Assembly (NCBI GenBank): GCA_900470775.1
Contig: UCBZ01000003.1
Span: forward strand, 98,452-162,451
Direction: 5' to 3'
Source of the DNA: Hyphomicrobiales bacterium
GTDB lineage: Bacteria; Pseudomonadota; Alphaproteobacteria; Rhizobiales; Beijerinckiaceae
Length of the DNA: 64,000 nt
The translations under genes were made by a program, and so were the position numbers. Below are positions 9,976 through 19,086 of this stretch, in pieces. The stretch's first letter is position 1; each line of letters begins with the position of its first letter. The notes under the pieces were generated by a model. That model worked only from the letters and a program-made list of their open reading frames with translations. It made no database searches and had not been told where the DNA came from.

Positions 9976-10196
9976 GGTCGGTCCTTCCAGCGTGTCGCGT
10001 CGTCATGCTTGCGGTCCCATTGCTGGACCGCCTCGATCAAGGCATCGCGCTCGCGTTCCTCGTCCTCGCCACGTGTCGCAGCATCGAGGGCAGCGATCCT
10101 CTGCGTCGCCAGTTCGTAGTCCTCGATCGTCTCGATCCTGAAGCGGGCCCGGTCCTCTTCGCCGGAATGCGCCGCGTGCTCCATCCTTGCCCGCAT
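9972..10196 (-). CDS. Small acidic helical protein, first of an overlapping paralog pair
   Basis: 74 residues: an N-terminal segment MRARMEHAAHSGEEDRAR, then the shared unit FRIETIEDYELATQRIAAL ... ERERDALIEAVQQWD. It is strongly charged and predicted helical with no membrane segment. Its stop overlaps the GTG of the next gene. The real start may be further in, since the paralogous part begins only at about residue 19. No toxin-like gene is adjacent, so an antitoxin role is not supported beyond the weak HigA-like pattern. Confidence 0.5.
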   Translation of the reverse strand: MRARMEHAAHSGEEDRARFRIETIEDYELATQRIAALDAATRGEDEERERDALIEAVQQWDRKHDDATRWKDRP

Positions 10197-10397
10197 CGAT
10201 CATTCTCCCAAATCGTTGCGCTCCCGATCAAAGCAATACCTTTGGCGCGCCGTTCGGTTCCGCGTTCTGGCCCGACGCTGTCCCGGTCATGCCCGCTTAA
10301 GGCTTCCTCAAGTTTTCGCTGCGTGATTCGCTGACGAAGCGGGCCCGACAGAAGAGGGGCGGCTTCGCCAGCGAAGCCGATGCCAGAAGGCGATGTC

Positions 10398-10691
10398 ATG
10401 ACAAAACCCTTCGTCACCAAAGCCCTGTCCATGTTGGCGCTGGCCTGGCCCGCCATCGCGGCACCGTCCCCGGCGGCAGCATTCTGGCAGCGTTCCCAGG
10501 TCTCGATGTGCGCCGATGCGACGTCCGCGCAGGAACAGGCCCGCCACCGCTGCGATGAATTGCGGGCCTATGCCGATCCGGGCTGGCCGGCGCTAGGTCT
10601 CGGCGAAGCCGGCTATCGGGTCTACAAGCGTTTTACGCCTGGCGCGGGGCAGGCGCCGGCAACACGGCCTCCGGTGCGCCGGCTCGGCTGA
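10398..10691 (+). CDS. Small secreted hypothetical protein
   Basis: 97 residues. A Sec signal peptide MTKPFVTKALSMLALAWPAIA leads to a likely cleavage around APSPAAA. The mature part (FWQRSQVSMCADATSAQEQA ...) is short and has two cysteines that may form a disulfide. The ATG at 10398 has AGAAGG upstream; an ATG at 10380 adds six residues without better support. I do not recognise the family. Probably periplasmic. Confidence 0.5.
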   Translation: MTKPFVTKALSMLALAWPAIAAPSPAAAFWQRSQVSMCADATSAQEQARHRCDELRAYADPGWPALGLGEAGYRVYKRFTPGAGQAPATRPPVRRLG

Positions 10692-10743
10692 CGAAGCCGG
10701 TCGACGGGAATACGGATCGTGACAGGCGTCTGCCGAGGGCGCG

Positions 10744-10818
10744 TGGTGAGCGGGGAGGGGATCGAACCCTCGACCACATGATTAAAAGTCACGTGCTCTA
10801 CCACTGAGCTACCCGCCC
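10744..10818 (-). tRNA. tRNA-Lys (anticodon TTT)
   Basis: A 75-base cloverleaf on the minus strand with CCA encoded. The acceptor arms are GGGCGGG (10812-10818) and CCCGCTC (10748-10754). The D-arm is GCTCAGTGGTAGAGC, the anticodon loop ACTTTTAAT has TTT, and the T-loop is GGTTCGATCC. Confidence 0.96.
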
Positions 10819-10955
10819 TCACTGGGGCGCTGACATAAGGAGGCGCCGGGCGCGGGTCAACCGCCGCGGGCCGACGCGCCGGGGAAAGCTTTCGGATGGC
10901 GCCGTCGCCACCGATCGTTAACCGCGGATAAACCAACCCGACATAGCGTGGCGTC

Positions 10956-11267
10956 ATGGTCATCCGCCGTGGCGTCAGATCCGTTTTCATCACACTCGCG
11001 CTCTACCTCGTGTCGGGCGCGGCCGTGGCCTATTTCATGTTCCACGCCCAGCACGGCGCGCGCGGCCTCGAGGCGCGCGACACCCTGCAGGGCTCGCTGC
11101 GCGAAATGGAGACCGAGCTTGCCGGCCTGACCGCCGAGCGCAAGCTCTGGGAGCAGCGGCTTTCGCTCGTCCGCGACGAGGCCGTCGATCGCGACGTGCT
11201 CGAGGAGCGCGCCCGCGACAGTCTCGGCCGGGTCCATCGCAATGACGTCATTCTGATGGGGCGCTGA
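10956..11267 (+). CDS. ftsB: Septum formation initiator FtsB/DivIC family
   Basis: 103 residues. A short basic N-terminus leads into one transmembrane helix (SVFITLALYLVSGAAVAYF) and then a coiled-coil region of about 50 residues (LEARDTLQGSLREMETELAG, LTAERKLWEQRLSLV). The tail VLEERARDSLGRVHRNDVIL is typical of the FtsB family. FtsB bridges FtsL and FtsQ in the divisome. In alphaproteobacteria this gene commonly lies just upstream of the pdh operon, as here. Confidence 0.87.
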   Translation: MVIRRGVRSVFITLALYLVSGAAVAYFMFHAQHGARGLEARDTLQGSLREMETELAGLTAERKLWEQRLSLVRDEAVDRDVLEERARDSLGRVHRNDVILMGR

Positions 11268-11332
11268 CGGCGCGATCCAGGATACCGGCAAATAGTCACG
11301 GCTGTATCGATTAACTGGAATCGAGTTATTTT

Positions 11333-11353
11333 CTGAAATATACGCGATTTCAG
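11333..11353. promoter_or_regulatory. Inverted repeat upstream of pdhA
   Basis: A perfect 7-bp dyad CTGAAAT-N7-ATTTCAG in an unusually AT-rich stretch 95 bases before the pdhA start. Its location suggests a regulator-binding site for the pyruvate dehydrogenase operon; no cognate regulator is known to me. Confidence 0.35.
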
Positions 11354-11447
11354 TGATTTAGCTTATGGTGCAATGCGAGATAGCCGCCTCGCCAAGGGTT
11401 TTCCGATCCTCTACAACCAAGATCGAATGATCCTTGGAGGACCGCCG

Positions 11448-12548
11448 ATGGCCGTTGCCGCGCGCAAGACGAAAGCTCCCGCCCAAGCCAAGGCCGCTGC
11501 GAAGCCGGCCAAGACGCGTTCCGCCAAGCCGGGAAGCGAGAAGGCGGCGGGGCCCGCGCCCAGCAACGTTCCGGTCTTCAGCAAGGACGAGGAGCTCAAA
11601 GCCTATCGCGCGATGCTGCTGATCCGCCGCTTCGAGGAGAAGGCCGGCCAGATGTACGGCATGGGCCTGATCGGCGGCTTCTGCCATCTCTATATCGGCC
11701 AGGAAGCGGTCGTCGTCGGCATGCAGATGGCCTCCAAGGATGGCGACCAGGTCATCACCGGCTATCGCGACCACGGCCATATGCTGGCCTGCGGCATGGA
11801 ATCGCGCGGCGTGATGGCGGAGCTGACCGGCCGGCAGGGTGGCTATTCCCGCGGCAAGGGCGGCTCCATGCACATGTTCTCCCGCGAGAAGAACTTCTAT
11901 GGCGGCCACGGCATCGTCGGCGCCCAGGTCTCGCTTGGTACGGGCCTCGGCTTCGCGAACTGGTATCGCGAGGATGGCCGCGTTTCGATGGCCTATTTCG
12001 GCGACGGCGCCGCCAATCAGGGCCAGGTCTATGAGAGCTTCAACATGGCCCAGCTCTGGAAGCTGCCGGTCGTGTTCGTGATCGAGAACAACCGCTACGC
12101 CATGGGCACCTCGGTCAACCGTGCCTCGGCGCAGACCGACTTCTCCCGGCGCGGCCTGTCCTTCGGCATTCCCGGCGAGCAGGTCGACGGCATGGATGTC
12201 CGCGCCGTCCGCGACGCGGCCAACCGCGCCATCGAGCATGCCCGCAGCGGCAAGGGCCCCTACATCCTGGAGATGCAGACCTATCGCTATCGCGGCCACT
12301 CCATGTCGGACCCCGCGAAGTACCGCTCCAAGGACGAGGTCCAGCGCATGCGCGAGGAGCACGATCCGATCGAGCAGGTGAGGGGCCGTTTGACCCGCGA
12401 CTTTAAGGTCGGGGAGGAGGAGCTCAAGGCAATCGACGCGAAGATCCGCGAGATCGTCAACGACGCGGCCGAGTTCGCGACGCATGATCCCGAGCCCGAT
12501 CCGTCGGAGCTGTGGACCGACATCACGCTGGAGAAGGCGCGGGCCTGA
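11448..12548 (+). CDS. pdhA: Pyruvate dehydrogenase E1 component, alpha subunit
   Basis: 366 residues. E1 decarboxylates pyruvate with thiamine diphosphate and reductively acetylates the E2 lipoyl group. After an Ala/Lys/Pro-rich leader of about 35 residues, the core shows [32 protein letters not shown] and GGSMHMFS. The ThDP/Mg motif is [11 protein letters not shown] ... VFVIENN, and the regulatory-loop region is [16 protein letters not shown]. The ATG at 11448 follows TTGGAGG; the reading frame opens earlier at 11373 without family similarity. First gene of pdhA-pdhB-pdhC-(zinc ribbon)-lpd. Confidence 0.96.
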   Translation: MAVAARKTKAPAQAKAAAKPAKTRSAKPGSEKAAGPAPSNVPVFSKDEELKAYRAMLLIRRFEEKAGQMYGMGLIGGFCHLYIGQEAVVVGMQMASKDGDQVITGYRDHGHMLACGMESRGVMAELTGRQGGYSRGKGGSMHMFSREKNFYGGHGIVGAQVSLGTGLGFANWYREDGRVSMAYFGDGAANQGQVYESFNMAQLWKLPVVFVIENNRYAMGTSVNRASAQTDFSRRGLSFGIPGEQVDGMDVRAVRDAANRAIEHARSGKGPYILEMQTYRYRGHSMSDPAKYRSKDEVQRMREEHDPIEQVRGRLTRDFKVGEEELKAIDAKIREIVNDAAEFATHDPEPDPSELWTDITLEKARA

Positions 12549-12630
12549 AGCGCCCCGCCGCGATTGTCTCAAGGTCCCGCCGGGCCATTCCCATAATTCC
12601 CGCGTCTTTTCGCGAAATCCGGGTGCGTTC

Positions 12631-14040
12631 ATGCCGATCGACATTCTCATGCCTGCCCTTTCGCCCACCATGGAACAGGGCAAGCTCGCCAAATGGCTGA
12701 AAGCCGAGGGCGACAGCGTCAAGGCCGGTGACATCCTCGCAGAAATCGAGACCGACAAGGCCACGATGGAGGTCGAGGCGGTCGACGAGGGCATCCTCGC
12801 CAAGATCCTGGTCGCGGACGGCACCGAGAACGTCGCGGTCAACACGCCAATCGGCGTGATCACGGCCGAGGGCGAGGATGCCAGCGCGGCTTCTGCGCCC
12901 AAGCCCGCCGCCAAGGCAGCCGAGCCCGAGGCGAAACCGGCCGAGCCCGAAGCGAAGGCTGCTCCCGTCGCGGACGCACCCGCCGTCTCGGCGCCGGCGA
13001 GCGTGCCGGCCCAGGCGAAATCCTACGACGCCTCATCCGAATTCCCGGCCGGCGCCGAGATCGTCACCATGACGGTCCGCGAGGCGCTGCGCGACGCCAT
13101 GGCCGAGGAGATGCGCCGCGACGGCGATGTCTTCGTCATGGGCGAGGAGGTCGCCGAATATCAGGGCGCCTACAAGGTCACGCAGGGGCTGCTGCAGGAG
13201 TTCGGCGCGAAGCGCGTCATCGACACGCCAATCACCGAGCATGGCTTCGCCGGCATCGGCGTCGGCGCGGCGCTGACGGGCCTGAAGCCCATCGTCGAAT
13301 TCATGACCTTCAACTTCGCCATGCAGGCGATCGACCACATCATCAACTCCGCCGCCAAGACGCTCTACATGTCCGGTGGCCAGATGGGCTGCCCGATCGT
13401 CTTCCGCGGCCCCAATGGCGCGGCCGCCCGCGTCGGCGCCCAGCACAGCCACGACTACAGCGCCTGGTACTCGAACGTGCCAGGCCTCAAGGTGGTGGTG
13501 CCCTACAGCGCCTCGGACGCCAAGGGCCTGCTCAAGAGCGCGATCCGCGACCCCAATCCGATCATCTTCCTCGAGAACGAGATCCTCTATGGCCGCACCT
13601 TCGAGGTGCCCAAGGGCGACGACTTCCTGATCCCGATCGGCAAGGCCAAGGTCGTGCGGTCGGGCAGCGACGTCACCATCGTCTCCTTCGGCATCGGCAT
13701 GACCTATGCGCTGGGCGCCGCCGAGGCGCTGGCCAAGGACGGCATCGAGGCCGAGGTCATCGACCTCAGGACGATCCGGCCGATGGATATCGAGACGGTC
13801 ATTGCATCGGTGCAGAAGACCAATCGCTGCGTCGCCGTCGAGGAAGGCTTCCCGCAGTCCGGCGTCACCGCCGAGATCGGCATGAAGATCATGGAAGCGG
13901 CGTTCGACTATCTCGACGCGCCGGTCATCCGCGTCACCGGCAAGGACGTGCCGATGCCCTACGCGGCGAATCTCGAGAAGCTCGCCCTTCCGAACATCGG
14001 CGAGGTCGTCGCGGCGGCCAAGGCCGTCTGCTACCGCTGA
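12631..14040 (+). CDS. pdhB: Pyruvate dehydrogenase E1 component, beta subunit, with N-terminal lipoyl domain
   Basis: 469 residues, about 140 longer than a plain E1-beta. Residues 1-80 are a biotinyl/lipoyl domain ([19 protein letters not shown] ... [17 protein letters not shown], with Lys in ETDKAT as the lipoylation site). A Pro/Ala linker follows, then the transketolase-like beta subunit ([41 protein letters not shown]). A lipoylated E1-beta is a known alphaproteobacterial arrangement. Its lipoyl domain is nearly identical to that of the downstream E2, suggesting duplication or gene conversion. Confidence 0.96.
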   Translation: MPIDILMPALSPTMEQGKLAKWLKAEGDSVKAGDILAEIETDKATMEVEAVDEGILAKILVADGTENVAVNTPIGVITAEGEDASAASAPKPAAKAAEPEAKPAEPEAKAAPVADAPAVSAPASVPAQAKSYDASSEFPAGAEIVTMTVREALRDAMAEEMRRDGDVFVMGEEVAEYQGAYKVTQGLLQEFGAKRVIDTPITEHGFAGIGVGAALTGLKPIVEFMTFNFAMQAIDHIINSAAKTLYMSGGQMGCPIVFRGPNGAAARVGAQHSHDYSAWYSNVPGLKVVVPYSASDAKGLLKSAIRDPNPIIFLENEILYGRTFEVPKGDDFLIPIGKAKVVRSGSDVTIVSFGIGMTYALGAAEALAKDGIEAEVIDLRTIRPMDIETVIASVQKTNRCVAVEEGFPQSGVTAEIGMKIMEAAFDYLDAPVIRVTGKDVPMPYAANLEKLALPNIGEVVAAAKAVCYR

Positions 14041-14051
14041 GAGGCTGACCG

Positions 14052-15416
14052 ATGCCAACCAACATCCTGATGCCCGCGCTCTCTCCCACCATGGAGAAGG
14101 GCAATCTCGCCAAATGGCTGAAGAAGGAAGGCGACACGATCAAGTCGGGCGACATCATCGCCGAGATCGAGACCGACAAGGCGACCATGGAGGTCGAGGC
14201 GGTCGATGAGGGCATCCTGGCCCGGATCGTGGTGCCGGAAGGCACGGCGGATGTTGCGGTCAACGAGATCATCGGCGTGATCGCCGCCGAGGGCGAGGAC
14301 GCCAAGGCGGCGGCTGCGCCGGCCAAGGCCGAGGCTCCCAAGGCTGAAGCGCCCAAGGCCGACGCGGCAAAGTCCGAAGCGCCGGCGAAGGCCGAGGTCG
14401 AGACGCGGCAGCCGGCGATGACCGCCGAAGCCGGGCTCAACACCGCCGGCAAGAGCGTTTCCGGCGACCGCCCCTTCGCCTCGCCGCTGGCGCGCCGCCT
14501 CGCCAAGGAGGCCGGGCTCGATCTTTCGGCGGTCAAGGGCTCCGGCCCCCATGGCCGCATCGTCGAAAAGGACGTCGAGACCGCCAAGACCGGCGGCGGC
14601 GCCAAGGCTGCGCCTGCGACGGTGGCATCCGGCCCCGCGGCTGCGTCCAAGCCCGCCGCCGCTCCGCTCGCGTCGGGCCTGTCGGACGATGCCGTCAGGA
14701 AGCTGTTTGCGCCGGATTCCTATGAGGAAATTCCGCATGACGGCATGCGCAAGACGATCGCGCGCCGCCTGACGGAATCGAAGCAGACGATCCCGCATTT
14801 CTACCTGACGGTCGATTGCGAGCTCGACGCGCTGCTGAAACTGCGCGGCGAGCTCAACGACGCCGCGCCGCAGAAGGACGGCAAGCCGGGCTACAAGCTC
14901 TCGGTCAACGACATGGTGATCAAGGCGCTGGCGCTGGCCCTGCGCGCCGTGCCCGACGCCAATGTCAGCTTCACCGAGACCGCTTTGCTCAAGCACAAGC
15001 ATGCGGATGTCGGCGTCGCGGTCGCGATCCCCAACGGCCTGATCACGCCGGTGATCCGCGACGCCTGCCACAAGAGCCTGAGCCAGATCTCCAACGAGAT
15101 GAAGGACCTGGCCAACCGGGCCAAGAACCGCAAGCTCAAGCCCGAGGAGTATCAGGGCGGCACCTCGTCGGTCTCCAATCTCGGCATGTTCGGCACCAAG
15201 GACTTCACCGCGATCATCAACCCGCCGCATGCGACGATCATCGCGGTCGGCGCCGGAGAGCAGCGCGCCGTCGTCAAGAACGGCGCGCTCGCCATCGCCA
15301 CCGTGATGTCGGTGACGCTCTCGGCCGACCACCGCGCCGTCGACGGAGCGCTGGGCGCGCAACTGATGCAGGCCTTCAAGGGCTATATCGAGAAGCCGCT
15401 GGCGATGCTGGTTTGA
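14052..15416 (+). CDS. pdhC: Dihydrolipoamide acetyltransferase, E2 of pyruvate dehydrogenase
   Basis: 454 residues. One lipoyl domain (residues 1-80, Lys in [11 protein letters not shown]) is followed by an Ala/Lys/Pro-rich linker, a peripheral-subunit-binding domain (ASPLARRLAKEAGLDLSAVKG, about 140-175) and the catalytic acetyltransferase domain. The active-site motif SADHRAVDG places the catalytic His at about 427. It transfers acetyl from lipoate to CoA and forms the complex core. Starts 11 bases after pdhB and ends 3 bases before the small zinc-ribbon gene. Confidence 0.96.
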   Translation: MPTNILMPALSPTMEKGNLAKWLKKEGDTIKSGDIIAEIETDKATMEVEAVDEGILARIVVPEGTADVAVNEIIGVIAAEGEDAKAAAAPAKAEAPKAEAPKADAAKSEAPAKAEVETRQPAMTAEAGLNTAGKSVSGDRPFASPLARRLAKEAGLDLSAVKGSGPHGRIVEKDVETAKTGGGAKAAPATVASGPAAASKPAAAPLASGLSDDAVRKLFAPDSYEEIPHDGMRKTIARRLTESKQTIPHFYLTVDCELDALLKLRGELNDAAPQKDGKPGYKLSVNDMVIKALALALRAVPDANVSFTETALLKHKHADVGVAVAIPNGLITPVIRDACHKSLSQISNEMKDLANRAKNRKLKPEEYQGGTSSVSNLGMFGTKDFTAIINPPHATIIAVGAGEQRAVVKNGALAIATVMSVTLSADHRAVDGALGAQLMQAFKGYIEKPLAMLV

Positions 15417-15419
15417 CGT

Positions 15420-15611
15420 ATGGGCGATAATCCAAACGGACAGCATTTGGTGAGGAAGTTGGGCATCCGCTCAGCGACACACCGATTTGCCTCTGTTTGG
15501 GTTCTCAAATGCACTGATTGCGCCGCCGAGTATGGCGCCAATAGCTGCGATGCCCACATTCGACGTTGTCCGAACTGCCAAGGCGGAAAGCCGGGCGAAC
15601 CAACAGGTTGA
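15420..15611 (+). CDS. 63-aa zinc-ribbon-like protein inside the pdh operon
   Basis: The gene fits exactly into the gap between pdhC (ends 15416) and lpd (starts 15620). The translation begins MGDNPNGQHLVRKLGIRSA and ends RRCPNCQGGKPGEPTG. Two paired cysteines, CTDC and CPNC (with another Cys between, in NSCDAH), look like a zinc ribbon. The pattern of a CxxC, an xIRRCPxC and a terminal GGxPGxP resembles small proteins I have seen annotated as hypothetical in alphaproteobacteria. Co-transcription with pdh genes is inferred from spacing. It could be a DNA- or protein-binding accessory; function unknown. Confidence 0.6.
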   Translation: MGDNPNGQHLVRKLGIRSATHRFASVWVLKCTDCAAEYGANSCDAHIRRCPNCQGGKPGEPTG

Positions 15612-15619
15612 GCAGCACC

Positions 15620-17059
15620 ATGGCTGACTACGACATCATCATCATCGGCTCCGGCCCCGGCGGCTATGTTGCCGCCATTCGCGCCGCCCAGCTTGGCTTT
15701 AAGACGGCGATCGTCGAGCGCGAGCATCTCGCCGGCATCTGCTCGAACTGGGGCTGCATCCCGACCAAGGCGCTGCTGCGCTCGGCCGAGATCCTGCACT
15801 ACGGCCAGCACGCCAAGGATTACGGGCTCGTGCTCGAGGGCTCGTTCAAGGCCGATCTCGCGGCGATCGTGGCGCGTTCGCGCGGCATCGCGGCGCGGAT
15901 GAACAACGGCGTCCAGTTCCTGATGAAGAAGAACAAGGTCGACGTCATCTGGGGCGAGGCAACGCTGACCAAGCCCGGCACGATCAAGGTCGCCCCGACC
16001 AAAAAGCCGGCGATTCAGCCGCAGGTGCCGCCGCCGAAGAATGCCAAGGGCGAGGGCAGTTACACCGCCGACCACATCATCGTCGCCACCGGCGCCCGTC
16101 CGCGCGCGCTACCGGGGCTGGAGCCGGACGGCAAGCTGATCTGGACCTATTTCGAGGCGATGACACCGCCGAAGATGCCGAAATCGCTGCTGGTGATGGG
16201 CTCGGGCGCCATTGGCATCGAATTCGCCTCGTTCTATCGCACGATGGGCGTCGAGGTGACGGTCGTCGAGGTGATGTCGCAGGTCGTTCCGGTCGAGGAT
16301 GCCGAGATCAGCGCCTTCGCGCGCAAGGCCTTCGAGAAGCAGGGCATGAAGATCCTGACCGGCGCGAAGGTCACCAAGGTCGAAAAATCAGCGGATTCGA
16401 TCACCGCCCATATCGAGGACGAGAAGGGCGGAAAGCAGACGATTACCGCCGACCGCATGATCTCGGCCGTCGGCGTCGTCGCCAATGTCGAGAACATCGG
16501 GCTGGAGGCGCTGGGCGTGAAGACCGACCGCGGCTTCATCGCGATCGACGGCTTCTGCAAGACCAACGTCAAGGGCATCTACGCCATCGGCGATGTGGCC
16601 GGGCCGCCGATGCTCGCCCACAAGGCCGAGCATGAGGGCGTAATCTGCGTCGAGGCGATCAAGGGCCTTCACCCGCACCCCATGGACAAGGCGATGGTTC
16701 CCGGCTGCACCTATTGTCATCCGCAGATCGCCAGCGTCGGCCTGACCGAGGCCAAGGCCAAGGCGGCAGGGCATGAGCTCAAAGTCGGCCGCTTCCCCTT
16801 CGTCGCCAACGGCAAGGCGGTGGCGCTGGGCGAGGATTCAGGCCTGGTCAAGACGATCTTCGACGCCAAGACCGGCAAGCTGCTAGGCGCCCACATGGTC
16901 GGCGCGGAAGTGACCGAGCTGATCCAGGGCTTCGTTGTGGCGATGAACCTCGAGACCACCGAGGAAGAGCTGATGCACACGGTCTTCCCGCATCCGACCC
17001 TGTCGGAAACGATGAAGGAAAGCGTGCTGGACGCCTATGGCAAGGTGCTGAACGCCTGA
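15620..17059 (+). CDS. lpd: Dihydrolipoyl dehydrogenase, E3
   Basis: 479 residues. The FAD-binding motif IIIGSGPGGYVAAIRAAQLG opens the protein. The redox disulfide is in GICSNWGCIPTKALL, a variant of the usual GGTCLNVGCIPSKALL. The NAD-binding part is LLVMGSGAIGIEFASFY, and the C-terminal dimerisation end has HPHPTLSE-type residues (TVFPHPTLSETMKE). It reoxidises dihydrolipoamide with NAD+. An insertion rich in Lys/Pro near residues 120-150 (APTKKPAIQPQVPPPKN) is typical of the pdh-linked E3 in this lineage. Last gene of the pdh operon. Confidence 0.96.
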   Translation: MADYDIIIIGSGPGGYVAAIRAAQLGFKTAIVEREHLAGICSNWGCIPTKALLRSAEILHYGQHAKDYGLVLEGSFKADLAAIVARSRGIAARMNNGVQFLMKKNKVDVIWGEATLTKPGTIKVAPTKKPAIQPQVPPPKNAKGEGSYTADHIIVATGARPRALPGLEPDGKLIWTYFEAMTPPKMPKSLLVMGSGAIGIEFASFYRTMGVEVTVVEVMSQVVPVEDAEISAFARKAFEKQGMKILTGAKVTKVEKSADSITAHIEDEKGGKQTITADRMISAVGVVANVENIGLEALGVKTDRGFIAIDGFCKTNVKGIYAIGDVAGPPMLAHKAEHEGVICVEAIKGLHPHPMDKAMVPGCTYCHPQIASVGLTEAKAKAAGHELKVGRFPFVANGKAVALGEDSGLVKTIFDAKTGKLLGAHMVGAEVTELIQGFVVAMNLETTEEELMHTVFPHPTLSETMKESVLDAYGKVLNA

Positions 17060-17091
17060 CGTCGCATTGAAATCCTGGTTCGGAAACACCT

Positions 17092-17179
17092 CGTCATCCC
17101 GGGCTTGACCCGGGATCCATCGTAGAGCGCAGCCCTCCGATGGATCCCGGAGCTTCGCTTCGCTGCGTCCGGGATGACG
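17092..17179. repeat. Dispersed palindromic intergenic element, copy 1
   Basis: The outer ends are CGTCATCCCGG and CCGGGATGACG in inverted orientation, with an internal CCGATGGATCCCGG arm. A second copy, in the opposite orientation but with the same inner sequence, lies at 38045-38149. Such mosaic repeats are abundant in Hyphomicrobiales genomes. Transcribed, it folds into a strong hairpin downstream of lpd and may protect or end the pdh transcript. Confidence 0.85.
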
Positions 17180-17248
17180 CTGTGGTTCCTGCGCGAAAAT
17201 GCTCGGGCGACGCTGGATTTCTCGCCAACTTGCTCCCACAGTTGGGTG

Positions 17249-17587
17249 ATGCCCCCTCGCACACGCAAGCCCCCAAACCCCGGCCGCATCGTCCCCGACG
17301 ACAGGGTCGAGGTCCTGCCGCCCGGCCGTGGCCTGGTGCTCGACTGGCGCGTGATCGCGCCGACGGTCGCACTCGGCGTCGCCACGGGCTTCGTTGCGAG
17401 TCTGGTCGTGGGCGGCGGTGGGCTGTTGCGCCATGCCGTCGTCGGCGTGCTCGGCATGCTGGTGGGGCAGGGGCTGGTCAGACTGACCGGCTGGCGCGTC
17501 CGCACCGGCCATGCTTTGCTCGACGAGGCGGCGATGGCGGTCATCGGCGCCATTCTCGTCGTGCTGCTGGCGCGCTTCATCGCCTGA
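17249..17587 (+). CDS. Small multi-span membrane protein, GlsB/YeaQ-like
   Basis: 112 residues from the ATG at 17249 (MPPRTRKPPNPG...). A basic/proline N-terminus of about 35 residues is followed by three hydrophobic segments: VIAPTVALGVATGFVASLVV, GLLRHAVVGVLGMLVGQGLV and AAMAVIGAILVVLLARFIA. The glycine-rich spans look like the transglycosylase-associated (GlsB/YeaQ/YmgE) family, to which the next gene also belongs. The reading frame extends upstream into the palindromic repeat, so I chose the internal ATG. Role in stress response is family knowledge only. Confidence 0.6.
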   Translation: MPPRTRKPPNPGRIVPDDRVEVLPPGRGLVLDWRVIAPTVALGVATGFVASLVVGGGGLLRHAVVGVLGMLVGQGLVRLTGWRVRTGHALLDEAAMAVIGAILVVLLARFIA

Positions 17588-17653
17588 GGGAACTTAGGCG
17601 AAGTTCTGTCCGTTTCATCGGCGCGCATGCGTGCAGGCTTTGGGGGACTACCA

Positions 17654-17932
17654 ATGGAAAACTTCGCCGCCACGATGGCCCAGCCGGGCTATGGCTTCTT
17701 CGCGACCATCCTGATCGGCATGCTCGCCGGCTGGATTGCCGAGCGCCTGACCTCGTCCGATCACGGGCTCTTCACCAATATGCTGGTCGGCGTCGCCGGT
17801 TCTTTCCTGGGCAGCCGGGTCGCCGAACTGATGGACATCCAGATCTTCGGCTTCTGGCGCACGCTTGCGGCCGCGATCGCGGGCGCGGTCATCGTGATCG
17901 TGATCTGGAACGCGGCACGCGGCCGCAATTGA
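17654..17932 (+). CDS. GlsB/YeaQ/YmgE family stress-response membrane protein
   Basis: 92 residues with three membrane spans. The sequence begins MENFAATMAQPGYGFFATI and continues with LIGMLAGWIAERLTSS, LFTNMLVGVAGSFLGSRVAE and a final TLAAAIAGAVIVIVIWNAARG. The G-x-I-x-G-x-L-A-G-W-I and N-M-x-V-G-x-x-G-S/A motifs match the family. The ATG at 17654 follows GGGGGAC. It probably pairs with the similar gene just upstream. Confidence 0.78.
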   Translation: MENFAATMAQPGYGFFATILIGMLAGWIAERLTSSDHGLFTNMLVGVAGSFLGSRVAELMDIQIFGFWRTLAAAIAGAVIVIVIWNAARGRN

Positions 17933-18035
17933 TGCATCCGCATGTCCGGACGGCGTGAGACGGGACTTGATGAGGTTGCCCTGCAGCGCCGGGGCGATTA
18001 GCTAGAGGACGGGCGGCGGCCAGAGGGCCGCCGCG

Positions 18036-19070
18036 ATGGATTATGTCCCGATGGCCCTCGTCCTCGACCTGCTCAATCGCGATCCGCGACCGAATGTCGG
18101 CAATCCGAAGGCGGATGCGCCAAATGCTGCTTCTGGCGGAGTGCCGGAACCTCTGCGCCATCCCGAGAAGCAGAAGCGGCCGGAAAACCCGATCCTGCGC
18201 AAGCCGGACTGGATCCGCGTCAAGGCGCCGGGTTCGCCGAAATGGGCCGAGACCCAGAAGATCGTCAAGGAAAACAAGCTCGTTACGGTCTGCGAGGAGG
18301 CCGGCTGCCCCAATATCGGCGAGTGCTGGGAGAAGAAGCACGCCACCTTCATGATCATGGGCGACACCTGCACGCGGGCCTGCGCCTTCTGCAACGTCAA
18401 GACCGGCGTGCCGCAGCCGTTGGATGTGCTGGAGCCGGCCAAGGTCGCCCAGGCCGTCGCCAAGCTCGGCCTCGAGCATGTCGTGATCACCTCGGTCGAT
18501 CGTGACGACCTTAGGGATGGCGGCGCCGAGCATTTCGCCCAGGTGATCCGCGCGATCCGCAAAGCCTCGCCTGCGACCACGATCGAGATCCTGACGCCGG
18601 ACTTCCTGCGCAAGCCCGGCGCGCTGGAAGTCGTGGTCGCGGCGAAGCCCGACGTGTTCAACCACAATCTCGAAACGGTGCCGGGCAAGTATCTGACAGT
18701 GCGTCCGGGCGCCCGCTATTTCCATTCGCTGCGGCTGCTGCAGCGGGTCAAGGAGCTCGACCCGACGATCTTCACCAAATCCGGCATCATGGTTGGCCTC
18801 GGCGAGGAGCGGAACGAGATTCTGCAGTTGATGGACGATCTGCGCTCGGCCGATGTCGATTTCATCACGATCGGCCAGTATCTCGCGCCATCGCGCAAGC
18901 ACCACGCCGTGATCCGCTTCGTCACGCCCGAGGAGTTCAAGGGTTTCGAGGCGATCGCCTATGTGAAGGGCTTCCTGATGGTGTCCTCGACGCCGTTGAC
19001 GCGCTCGTCGCACCATGCCGGTGAGGATTTCGCCCGCCTGCGCGCGGCCCGCGCCGCCAAGACCGGCTGA
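18036..19070 (+). CDS. lipA: Lipoyl synthase
   Basis: About 344 residues (339 if the ATG at 18051 is used). This radical-SAM enzyme inserts two sulfurs into protein-bound octanoate. Two 4Fe-4S sites are visible: the auxiliary cluster [13 protein letters not shown] (C-x4-C-x5-C) and the radical-SAM cluster [10 protein letters not shown] (C-x3-C-x2-C). [16 protein letters not shown] near the C-terminus has the conserved RSSxHA serine ligand. It serves the lipoylated pdhB, pdhC products encoded just upstream, so the location is functional. Followed 16 bases on by the COQ10-like gene. Confidence 0.96.
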   Translation: MDYVPMALVLDLLNRDPRPNVGNPKADAPNAASGGVPEPLRHPEKQKRPENPILRKPDWIRVKAPGSPKWAETQKIVKENKLVTVCEEAGCPNIGECWEKKHATFMIMGDTCTRACAFCNVKTGVPQPLDVLEPAKVAQAVAKLGLEHVVITSVDRDDLRDGGAEHFAQVIRAIRKASPATTIEILTPDFLRKPGALEVVVAAKPDVFNHNLETVPGKYLTVRPGARYFHSLRLLQRVKELDPTIFTKSGIMVGLGEERNEILQLMDDLRSADVDFITIGQYLAPSRKHHAVIRFVTPEEFKGFEAIAYVKGFLMVSSTPLTRSSHHAGEDFARLRAARAAKTG

Positions 19071-19086
19071 GGCTGCGACGCCTGCC

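Noticed and set aside
9808..10196. Toxin-antitoxin pair
   Set aside because: The two genes are paralogs of each other and no toxin-like protein is adjacent.
14031..15446. 471-codon frame antisense to pdhC
   Set aside because: Shadow of the E2 gene; composition follows reversed codons.
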